Notes under the pieces: model-generated
What the model was told of the DNA's origin: nothing
Seen by the model: only the letters and a program-made list of their open reading frames with translations
Database searches by the model: none
Shown here: positions 7,151 to 12,370 of the stretch, in pieces
How positions within the stretch are numbered: the first letter of the stretch is position 1
Layout of the letters: every line of letters starts with the position of its first letter
NCBI GenBank assembly: GCA_027019045.1
Contig: JALUXI010000117.1
Span: 1 to 15,004, forward strand
Source of the DNA: Piscirickettsiaceae bacterium
Lineage (GTDB): Bacteria; Pseudomonadota; Gammaproteobacteria; Thiomicrospirales; Thiomicrospiraceae
Length of the DNA: 15,004 bases
Reading direction: 5' to 3'
Program-made: the position numbers and the translations under genes

Positions 7151-7483
7151 TTATTCGTCGCCGACAGTGACGGTAATATGACTTGTACGCTTAAGAATAC
7201 GCGTTCCACGGCCTTTGGCGCGTGCACGCATTCTCTTCATGATTGGTCCTTCATTCACATAGACAGCAGTGACTTTAAGCTCATCAATATCTGCGCCTTC
7301 GTTATTTTCAGCGTTAGCAATCGCCGAGTTTAGAACCTTCTTCATCAACTCTGCCGCTTTCTTATTGGTAAACTCCAATGTGTTTACAGCAGTTTCGACA
7401 TCTTTACCTCGAATCATATCTGCAACAAGACGCGCTTTTTGCGGAGAGATACGGGCAAACTTATGTGTTGCACTTACTTGCAT
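7151..7483 (-). CDS. rplV: 50S ribosomal protein L22
   Basis: L22 spans the large subunit, and its beta-hairpin lines the narrow part of the peptide exit tunnel. The product is 110 residues, as in E. coli. The tunnel hairpin is visible as GPIMKRMRARAKGRGTRILK (residues 79-98), with KKAAELMKKVLNSAIANAEN in the core. No insertion or deletion is seen in the hairpin, where macrolide-resistance changes often fall. It follows rpsS by 5 nt, with GAGG upstream of the ATG. Confidence 0.98.
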   Translation of the reverse strand: MQVSATHKFARISPQKARLVADMIRGKDVETAVNTLEFTNKKAAELMKKVLNSAIANAENNEGADIDELKVTAVYVNEGPIMKRMRARAKGRGTRILKRTSHITVTVGDE

Positions 7484-7488
7484 GTTCG

Positions 7489-7764
7489 TTACCTCTTAGC
7501 CTTCTTATCTGCAGCATGACCTCGATAAGTACGAGTCATGGAGAATTCTCCTAATTTATGTCCAACCATGTTTTCTGAGATGAAAACAGGGACATGCTCA
7601 CGACCATTATGTACTGCAATGGTCAATCCAATCATCTCAGGTAAGATCATAGATCTTCTAGACCAAGTCTTGATTGGACGCTTATTACCAGATTCTTGTG
7701 CCTCGACCACTTTTTTCCATAAGTGGTGATCTACAAAAGGTCCTTTTTTAACTGAACGTGGCAT
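7489..7764 (-). CDS. rpsS: 30S ribosomal protein S19
   Basis: S19 lies in the 30S head and contacts the A-site region and the intersubunit bridge. The 91-residue product (E. coli 92) carries PRSVKKGPFVDHHLWKKV at the start, TWSRRSMILPEMIGLTIAVH in the middle and GHKLGEFSMTRTYRGH at the end, all family hallmarks. AGGA precedes the ATG. It follows rplB by 12 nt. Confidence 0.98.
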   Translation of the reverse strand: MPRSVKKGPFVDHHLWKKVVEAQESGNKRPIKTWSRRSMILPEMIGLTIAVHNGREHVPVFISENMVGHKLGEFSMTRTYRGHAADKKAKR

Positions 7765-7776
7765 CAGTGTCCTTCC

Positions 7777-8607
7777 TTATTTTTTATGACGGCGACGGAC
7801 AATCATATTGTCAGTACGCTTATTACTACGAGTTTTCTTGCCTTTAGTCGGTACACCCCATGGCGTAACAGGGTTACGACCACCAGAAGTACGACCTTCA
7901 CCACCACCATGAGGGTGATCAACTGGGTTCATGGCCACACCACGAACCGTAGGTCGTACACCTCTCCAGCGTTTTGCACCCGCTTTACCTAGCTTTTGTA
8001 GGTTATGCTCAGAGTTACCTACTTCACCAATCGTTGCACGACAGTTAGCATGAATCTTTCTCATCTCGCCAGAACGCAGTCTCAAAAGTACATAAGCACC
8101 TTCTTTACCCGCGATTTGGGCAGAAGTTCCTGCACTACGCGCAATTTGTGCACCTTTACCAGGACGCATTTCAATCGCATGTACAACGGTACCCACAGGA
8201 ATATTACGCAAAGGCATTGCATTACCTGGCTTAATATCAACTTGCTCACCAGAGATGACTTGATCACCCTGCTTAACATTTTTTGGTGCCAAAATGTATC
8301 TGCGCTCACCATCAGCATATTTAACCAAGCAAAGGTGTGCTGAACGGTTAGGATCATATTCTAAACGCTCGACTACACCAGGAACACTGTCCTTATTGCG
8401 TTTGAAATCTACTATACGGTAATGCTGCTTGTGGCCACCACCTTGATGACGAACGGTAATGCGACCGTTATTGTTTCGTCCACCTTTTTTACTTTTCTTT
8501 GAAAGCAAGGCTGCATGTGGCTTACCCTTATGTAGATCAGGCTCAACAACACTAACAACAAAGCGACGACCTGGGGAAGTCGGTTTTGATTTTTTAATAA
8601 TAGCCAT
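7777..8607 (-). CDS. rplB: 50S ribosomal protein L2
   Basis: L2 is a primary 23S rRNA binder needed for subunit association and peptidyltransferase activity. The 276-residue product (E. coli 273) shows the OB-like domain with GRITVRHQGGGHKQHYRIVD (residues 48-67), the SH3-like domain with LRLRSGEMRKIHANCRATIG (residues 175-194), and the C-terminal MNPVDHPHGGGEGRTSGGRN (residues 226-245), which holds the conserved histidine near the catalytic centre. GGAG lies upstream of the ATG, and it follows rplW by 11 nt. Confidence 0.98.
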   Translation of the reverse strand: MAIIKKSKPTSPGRRFVVSVVEPDLHKGKPHAALLSKKSKKGGRNNNGRITVRHQGGGHKQHYRIVDFKRNKDSVPGVVERLEYDPNRSAHLCLVKYADGERRYILAPKNVKQGDQVISGEQVDIKPGNAMPLRNIPVGTVVHAIEMRPGKGAQIARSAGTSAQIAGKEGAYVLLRLRSGEMRKIHANCRATIGEVGNSEHNLQKLGKAGAKRWRGVRPTVRGVAMNPVDHPHGGGEGRTSGGRNPVTPWGVPTKGKKTRSNKRTDNMIVRRRHKK

Positions 8608-8618
8608 CTTTTATTCTC

Positions 8619-8912
8619 CTATTCACCCATGAAGTCAATTTCTTGACCAGGCATTAGGCGTACTACGGCTTTACGAATGTCATTACGCTTACCTGCACGA
8701 CCTTTAAACATCTTTGTCTTCCCTTTGAGGTTAATCATATTCACTGACTTAACCTTTACATCAAACAAAGACTCAACGGCTGCCTTAACTTCAGGCTTTG
8801 TTGCATCTGGAGCAACACGGAAAACATACTGATCCGCTTTATCCGCCATCAGCGCTGACTTTTCTGACACATGAGGTGCCAACAATACTTTTAAAATTCT
8901 TTCTTGATTCAT
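8619..8912 (-). CDS. rplW: 50S ribosomal protein L23
   Basis: L23 lies at the exit of the peptide tunnel and is the docking point for trigger factor and SRP. The 97-residue product (E. coli 100) contains APHVSEKSALMADKADQYVF near residues 12-31, and the internal loop region KGKTKMFKGRAGKRNDIRKA. Its ATG overlaps the rplD stop codon in an ATGA arrangement (4-nt overlap), so the two are translationally coupled. Confidence 0.97.
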   Translation of the reverse strand: MNQERILKVLLAPHVSEKSALMADKADQYVFRVAPDATKPEVKAAVESLFDVKVKSVNMINLKGKTKMFKGRAGKRNDIRKAVVRLMPGQEIDFMGE

Positions 8913-9529
8913 GCTAAAGCCTCCTCAAGTTGCTTCACTGCACCCTGAGTCATCACAACCGCTCCATAACCCACTAGGCTCACAGGATCAATTGATTTGA
9001 CATCACATACATCAGCCGCATAAAGATTTCGTGAAGACAGATAAAGATTTTCATCAAAAGCTTCAGTGACAATCAAAGCGTCCTTCAAATTCAAACCATC
9101 TAATTTTTCTTTAAATAGCTTCGTTTTTGGTGCATCCACTTTGAAGTCATCTACAACAACCAATCGACCTTTACGGTTAAGCTCTGAAAGAATTGACTTG
9201 ATCGCACCGCGGTACATTTTACGGTTCACTTTTTGTGAAAAGTCACGATTGTGACCTGGGAATGCACGACCACCACCAACCCAGATTGGGCTACGAATGG
9301 TTCCTGCACGCGCACGACCCGTTCCTTTCTGACGCCAAGGTTTAGCACCGCCACCGCTTACAGCAGCACGATTCTTTTGTGCTTTGGTTCCTGAACGGCT
9401 TCCGGCCAAGTATGCATTCACAACTTGATGAACCAAAGGTTCATTAAACTCTACATCAAAGATAGCATCAGATACAGTGACAGTTTGTCCCGCATCAGAC
9501 CCATCTGATTTCATTAATTTTAGATCCAT
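8909..9529 (-). CDS. rplD: 50S ribosomal protein L4
   Basis: L4 binds 23S rRNA, lines the exit tunnel, and in E. coli represses its own S10 operon through the rpsJ leader. I choose the ATG at 9529 (206 residues; E. coli 201), which has AAGGTG about 7 nt upstream. A GTG at 9538 would add three residues and lie almost on the rplC stop codon. The tunnel loop KPWRQKGTGRARAG (residues 63-76) is intact, followed by SQKVNRKMYRGAIKSILSEL and the IDPVSLVGYGAVVMT C-terminal block. Confidence 0.97.
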   Translation of the reverse strand: MDLKLMKSDGSDAGQTVTVSDAIFDVEFNEPLVHQVVNAYLAGSRSGTKAQKNRAAVSGGGAKPWRQKGTGRARAGTIRSPIWVGGGRAFPGHNRDFSQKVNRKMYRGAIKSILSELNRKGRLVVVDDFKVDAPKTKLFKEKLDGLNLKDALIVTEAFDENLYLSSRNLYAADVCDVKSIDPVSLVGYGAVVMTQGAVKQLEEALA

Positions 9530-9539
9530 AGTGCCCACC

Positions 9540-10175
9540 TTACTTAACTGCCTTAGTTACCATTACAACACTTTGCTTAGCACCTGGGATAGCACCTTTA
9601 ATAAGCAGAAGTCCGTTTTCAGGGTCGACTTTTACAAGATCAAGGTTTAATGTCGTTTGACGAACATTCCCCATGTGACCGGCCATCTTTTTACCCTTGA
9701 AAACGCGTCCTGGGGTTTGGTTTTGACCAATGGATCCAGGCGCTCTGTGAGACACAGAGTTACCGTGTGTAAAATCTTGCGTAGCAAAGTTGTGACGCTT
9801 GACCGCACCAGCAAAACCTTTACCTTTTGTGGTACCAGTGACATCAACCTTTTCTACACCTTCCAGTACATCTACTGAAACTTCAGCTCCAACTTCAAAG
9901 TTACCTAGCTCATCAGATGATACGCGAAACTCCCATAAACCTTCACCCGCTTCAACACCAGCTTTTGCAAAGTGCCCTGCTGAAGGTTTATTAACACGCC
10001 CTGCATGTACAGAACCTGCTGTAACTTGTACCGCTGAATAACCATCTACATCCTCAGTTTTCAACTGGGTGATGCGGTTGTTATCAACTTTAACAACAGT
10101 AACTGGAACCGAAACACCGTCTTCAGTGAAGACTCGAGTCATTCCGACTTTTTTTCCAATGATTCCAATACTCAT
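9540..10175 (-). CDS. rplC: 50S ribosomal protein L3
   Basis: L3 initiates large-subunit assembly, and its loop reaches the peptidyltransferase centre. The start at 10175 (211 residues; E. coli 209) has GAGG 6 nt upstream; an ATG four codons earlier would contain that ribosome binding site within the gene and is less likely. Key blocks are GKKVGMTRVFTEDGVSVPVT, KGKGFAGAVKRHNF, and GSIGQNQTPGRVFKGKKMAG (147-166), which holds the glutamine methylated by PrmB in E. coli. It starts 69 nt after rpsJ, a longer gap than most in the operon. Confidence 0.97.
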   Translation of the reverse strand: MSIGIIGKKVGMTRVFTEDGVSVPVTVVKVDNNRITQLKTEDVDGYSAVQVTAGSVHAGRVNKPSAGHFAKAGVEAGEGLWEFRVSSDELGNFEVGAEVSVDVLEGVEKVDVTGTTKGKGFAGAVKRHNFATQDFTHGNSVSHRAPGSIGQNQTPGRVFKGKKMAGHMGNVRQTTLNLDLVKVDPENGLLLIKGAIPGAKQSVVMVTKAVK

Positions 10176-10244
10176 TTCTAACCTCATTATTATTAAATCT
10201 AGCCATTACGATTGATGACTAAATATTTCAAACAGAATTTACGC

Positions 10245-10556
10245 TTAACGCAATTCTAACTGAACATCTACACCTGCTGCCAAATCAAGTTTCATCAATG
10301 CATCAACAGTTTTATCTGTTGGATCGATAATATCCAAAAGGCGCTTGTGAGTACGAATTTCATACTGATCACGTGCGTCTTTGTTGACGTGTGGTGAGAT
10401 CAAAACAGTAAAACGCTCTTTACGGGTTGGCATTGGAATTGGACCACGCACCTGCGCACCAGTTCGCTTAGCTGTTTCCGTAATTTCTTTAGCGGATTGA
10501 TCGATCAAACGATGATCAAAGGCCTTCAAGCGAATACGAATATTTTGAGTTGCCAT
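10245..10556 (-). CDS. rpsJ: 30S ribosomal protein S10 / NusE
   Basis: S10 is a 30S head protein that also acts, as NusE, in transcription antitermination with NusB and NusG. The 103-residue product (E. coli 103) begins MATQNIRIRLKAFDHRLIDQ and has RTGAQVRGPIPMPTRKERFT, then SPHVNKDARDQYEIRTHKR. I choose the ATG at 10556; a TTG two codons upstream is also in frame but lacks support. The ribosome binding site (GAGA) is weak. It is the first gene of the S10 block, after a leader with promoter and hairpin. Confidence 0.97.
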   Translation of the reverse strand: MATQNIRIRLKAFDHRLIDQSAKEITETAKRTGAQVRGPIPMPTRKERFTVLISPHVNKDARDQYEIRTHKRLLDIIDPTDKTVDALMKLDLAAGVDVQLELR

Positions 10557-10577
10557 AGACAAATTCTCGCTATTTTA

Positions 10578-10610
10578 GAAAAAGAAAAGCAGCACTCAAT
10601 GAGCACTGCT
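10578..10610 (-). terminator. Hairpin plus U-rich tract in the rpsJ leader (attenuator or tuf terminator)
   Basis: On the minus strand AGCAGTGCTC, loop ATT, GAGTGCTGCT form a 10-bp stem with two adjacent G-U pairs (10588-10610), followed by TTTCTTTTTC (complement of 10578-10587). It lies between the predicted S10 promoter and rpsJ, ending 21 nt before the ATG. It may end tuf transcripts, act as a transcription attenuator for the S10 operon as the L4-responsive leader does in E. coli, or both. Confidence 0.65.
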
Positions 10611-10625
10611 ACATTTAGACAGCGG

Positions 10626-10654
10626 ATTATAATCAAAATAAATTGAAATTACAA
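10626..10654 (-). promoter_or_regulatory. Candidate S10 operon promoter
   Basis: Minus strand: -35 TTGTAA (10649-10654; 4 of 6 to consensus), 17-nt spacer, perfect -10 TATAAT (10626-10631), then the GC-rich discriminator CCGCTG, typical of stringently controlled promoters. Predicted start near 10619, giving a leader of about 60 nt to rpsJ. The 11 bases TATAATCCGCT are identical to those of the rplN promoter. Confidence 0.7.
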
Positions 10655-10664
10655 CAATTTATTT
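10636..10664. repeat. 10-bp inverted repeat flanking the S10 promoter -35 box
   Basis: AAATAAATTG (10636-10645) and CAATTTATTT (10655-10664) are perfect inverted copies separated by 9 nt. The -35 hexamer lies inside the interval. The geometry is that of an operator, though both arms are AT-rich and one arm may instead act as an UP element. Confidence 0.5.
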
Positions 10665-10668
10665 ACTA

Positions 10669-10701
10669 CCTAAGCATTTTAGGCTTCCGCTAGAAAGGAA
10701 G
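10669..10701 (-). other. Two small tandem hairpins in the tuf 3' untranslated region
   Basis: CTTCC / GGAAG (8-nt loop, 10684-10701) and CCTAA / TTAGG (5-nt loop, 10669-10683) lie back to back, 9 nt after the tuf stop codon. Neither is followed by a T run, so they are not obvious terminators; they may protect the tuf 3' end or be incidental. Confidence 0.35.
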
Positions 10702-10710
10702 TGAGAATGA

Positions 10711-11901
10711 TTACTCGATGATCGAAGCAACCACGCCCGCACCAACAGTACGACCACCTTCGCGGATTGCGAAACGAAGTCCTTCGTCCATGGCGATTGG
10801 GTTGATTAGTTCTACAGTCATCTGAACATTATCACCAGGCATGACCATTTCGATACCTTCTGGTAGCTGACATGCGCCAGTTACGTCAGTTGTACGGAAG
10901 TAGAACTGTGGACGGTAGCCGTTGAAGAATGGGGTGTGACGACCACCTTCGTCTTTTGATAGAACATAGACTTCTGCTTCGAACTTGGTGTGTGGGGTAA
11001 TGGTACCTGGGTGTGCCAATACTTGTCCACGCTCGATATCTTCACGCTTGGTTCCACGCAATAGGATACCGACATTGTCCCCTGCTTCACCTTGGTCTAG
11101 AAGCTTACGGAACATTTCGACACCGGTAACAGTGGTTTTTTGCGTTGGGCGAATACCGACGATTTCGATTTCTTCACCTACTTTGATGACACCTGTTTCA
11201 ACACGACCGGTTGCAACTGTTCCACGCCCTTGGATTGAGAAGATGTCTTCTACTGGCATGAGGAATGGTTTGTCGGTATCGCGCTCTGGTGTTGGGATGT
11301 ATTCATCCATTGCGTCGATTAGGCGCTGAATGGAGGGTTCACCAATTTCAGATTGGTCACCTTCGATTGCTTTAAGAGCTGAACCGATGATGACTGGGGT
11401 GTCGTCACCTGGGAATTCGTATTGGTCTAGCAGTTCACGCACTTCCATTTCGACGAGTTCGATGAGTTCTTCGTCATCAACCATGTCTGCTTTGTTTAGG
11501 TAGACTACGATGTAAGGTACACCTACTTGACGTGATAGCAGGATGTGCTCACGAGTTTGTGGCATTGGGCCATCTGCTGCTGAACAGACTAGGATGGCGC
11601 CGTCCATTTGAGCTGCACCGGTAATCATGTTTTTAACATAGTCAGCGTGGCCTGGGCAGTCTACATGTGCGTAGTGACGCGTTTCTGATTCGTATTCTAC
11701 GTGTGCAGTTGAGATGGTGATTCCACGCTCTCTTTCTTCTGGGGCGTTATCGATGGCTGAGTAGTCTTTTGCTTCTCCACCGAATTTCTTTCCTTGCACA
11801 ATAGTCAGTGCCGCTGTTAGTGTGGTTTTACCATGGTCAACGTGGCCGATTGTTCCTACGTTTACATGGGGTTTCGTTCTTTCAAACTTTTCCTTTGCCA
11901 T
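10711..11901 (-). CDS. tuf: Translation elongation factor EF-Tu
   Basis: EF-Tu is the GTPase that delivers aminoacyl-tRNA to the ribosome. The 396-residue product (E. coli 394) has all GTPase elements: GHVDHGKT (19-26), GITIST with the switch I threonine (60-65), DCPGH (81-85) with the catalytic histidine, NKAD (136-139) and SAL (174-176). The tRNA-binding GGRHTPFFNGYRPQFYFRT and C-terminal EGGRTVGAGVVA blocks are intact. AGGAG lies 8 nt before the ATG. By eye, its codons favour C-ending forms, as expected for very high expression. It follows tRNA-Thr as tufB does in E. coli, yet leads directly into rpsJ as tufA does. Confidence 0.98.
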   Translation of the reverse strand: MAKEKFERTKPHVNVGTIGHVDHGKTTLTAALTIVQGKKFGGEAKDYSAIDNAPEERERGITISTAHVEYESETRHYAHVDCPGHADYVKNMITGAAQMDGAILVCSAADGPMPQTREHILLSRQVGVPYIVVYLNKADMVDDEELIELVEMEVRELLDQYEFPGDDTPVIIGSALKAIEGDQSEIGEPSIQRLIDAMDEYIPTPERDTDKPFLMPVEDIFSIQGRGTVATGRVETGVIKVGEEIEIVGIRPTQKTTVTGVEMFRKLLDQGEAGDNVGILLRGTKREDIERGQVLAHPGTITPHTKFEAEVYVLSKDEGGRHTPFFNGYRPQFYFRTTDVTGACQLPEGIEMVMPGDNVQMTVELINPIAMDEGLRFAIREGGRTVGAGVVASIIE

Positions 11902-11925
11902 GACGCAAACTCCTGTAAAGTGTGT

Positions 11926-11943
11926 TCGCTGTCAAAACAGCGA
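11926..11943 (-). other. Hairpin in the tuf leader
   Basis: TCGCTGT, loop TTTG, ACAGCGA on the minus strand form a perfect 7-bp hairpin between the tRNA-Thr 3' end and the tuf ribosome binding site. There is no T run after it, so it is not a terminator. It may mark the processing point between tRNA and tuf mRNA, or stabilise the mRNA 5' end. Part of it (TTGACAGCGAA) is identical to the -35 region of the tRNA promoter. Confidence 0.5.
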
Positions 11944-11957
11944 CAATAATAAAAAAA

Positions 11958-12033
11958 TGGAGCTTCCAATCGGAATCGAACCGATGACCTCATCCTTACC
12001 ATGGATGCGCTCTACCGACTGAGCTATGGAAGC
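11958..12033 (-). tRNA. thrT: tRNA-Thr (GGT anticodon)
   Basis: A 76-nt cloverleaf with CCA encoded (11958-11960). Acceptor stem GCTTCCA / TGGAAGC, D arm with GCTCAGTCGGTAGAGC, anticodon stem CATCC / GGATG with loop ATGGTAA (anticodon GGT), T arm with GGTTCGATTCC. It decodes ACC and ACU. Two positions look atypical: A at position 32 (T in E. coli thrT), giving A32 opposite A38, and T at discriminator position 73 where E. coli thrT has A. It is the last tRNA before tuf, as in thrT-tufB. Confidence 0.95.
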
Positions 12034-12039
12034 GAATAC

Positions 12040-12084
12040 AAAAAGCCCCCTCTATTAAGCTTTACAACTCAAGTAGAGAGGACT
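12040..12084 (-). terminator. Terminator-like hairpin between tRNA-Gly and tRNA-Thr
   Basis: Minus strand: AGTCCTCTCTA (12074-12084) pairs with TAGAGGGGGCT (12044-12054) in an 11-bp stem, followed by TTTT. Two of the pairs are G-U on the minus-strand RNA but would be C-A mismatches on the plus strand, so the structure fits leftward RNA. The loop of 19 nt can form a small inner stem. It lies within the apparent tRNA-tuf operon, so it is either a partial terminator or a processing hairpin. Confidence 0.6.
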
Positions 12085-12090
12085 AGAAAT

Positions 12091-12165
12091 TGGAGCGGGT
12101 AAGGGGAATCGAACCCCTCTCATCGGCTTGGAAGGCCGAGGTAATAGCCAATATACGATACCCGC
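12091..12165 (-). tRNA. glyT: tRNA-Gly (TCC anticodon)
   Basis: A 75-nt cloverleaf with encoded CCA (12091-12093). Acceptor GCGGGTA / TACCCGC, anticodon stem TCGGC / GCCGA with loop CTTCCAA (anticodon TCC), T arm GGGTTCGATTCCC. The length equals that of E. coli glyT, and it is close in sequence. It decodes GGA and GGG. It follows tRNA-Tyr by a single nucleotide, so the two must be cut from one precursor. Confidence 0.97.
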
Positions 12166-12166
12166 A

Positions 12167-12251
12167 TGGTGGAGGGTGGTGGATTCGAACCACCGAAGGC
12201 TGAGCCAGCAGATTTACAGTCTGCCCCCTTTGGCCGCTCGGGAAACCCTCC
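12167..12251 (-). tRNA. tyrU: tRNA-Tyr (GTA anticodon)
   Basis: An 85-nt class II tRNA with a long variable arm (TGGCTCAGCCTTC region) and encoded CCA (12167-12169). Acceptor GGAGGGT / ACCCTCC, anticodon stem CAGAC or AGA / TCT with anticodon GTA, T arm GGTGGTTCGAATCCACC, discriminator A73. It is the first gene of the tRNA-tuf transcription unit, about 10 nt after the predicted start site. Confidence 0.97.
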
Positions 12252-12267
12252 TAAATTGTGAGTGCGT

Positions 12268-12295
12268 ATTCTACAGTTTAATTTTTCGCTGTCAA
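12268..12295 (-). promoter_or_regulatory. Strong promoter of the tRNA-Tyr-Gly-Thr-tuf unit
   Basis: Minus strand: perfect -35 TTGACA (12290-12295), 16-nt spacer, -10 TAGAAT (12268-12273; 5 of 6 to consensus), then the discriminator ACGCAC. The predicted start is about 12261, some 10 nt before the tRNA-Tyr 5' end. The DNA upstream of the -35 (12296-12330) is rich in A and T tracts and fits an UP element. A tRNA promoter of this design is usually under growth-rate and stringent control. Confidence 0.85.
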
Positions 12296-12346
12296 CAAAA
12301 ACCCGAACTTTTTTTAAAAATTTTTCCTACCCCCTTAGCCTTTAAG

Positions 12347-12368
12347 ATATTGCTGTTAAAATATTGCT
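12347..12368 (+). promoter_or_regulatory. Direct repeat in the bioA leader, candidate -10 box
   Basis: ATATTGCT occurs twice (12347-12354 and 12361-12368), 6 nt apart, just before the bioA ATG at 12371. A -10-like TAAAAT (12357-12362) lies between and across them, with only a poor -35 match (TTAGCC, 12335-12340). No ribosome binding site is visible, so if this -10 is used, the mRNA would be nearly leaderless. The whole 119-nt divergent region 12252-12370 holds only this and the tRNA promoter. Confidence 0.35.
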
Positions 12369-12370
12369 TC

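Noticed and set aside
11190..11240. EF-Tu TVATGRVETG, with threonine where E. coli has Arg (VERG)
   Set aside because: This position lies near residues linked to pulvomycin resistance in E. coli, but it varies among bacteria (for example serine in Legionella as I recall), so it is probably neutral lineage variation.
11905..11935. Separate tuf promoter from the TTGACA in the tuf leader
   Set aside because: There is no -10-like hexamer at 16-18 nt downstream, where the ribosome binding site lies; the hexamer is part of a hairpin.
12128..12370. Long upstream extension of the bioA reading frame
   Set aside because: It would run through tRNA-Gly and tRNA-Tyr and the tRNA promoter, and the BioA family N-terminus aligns with the ATG at 12371.
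12252..12370. BirA operator upstream of bioA
   Set aside because: I looked for the TTGTAAAC / GTTTACAA-type dyad and found no convincing match, only AT-rich tracts.
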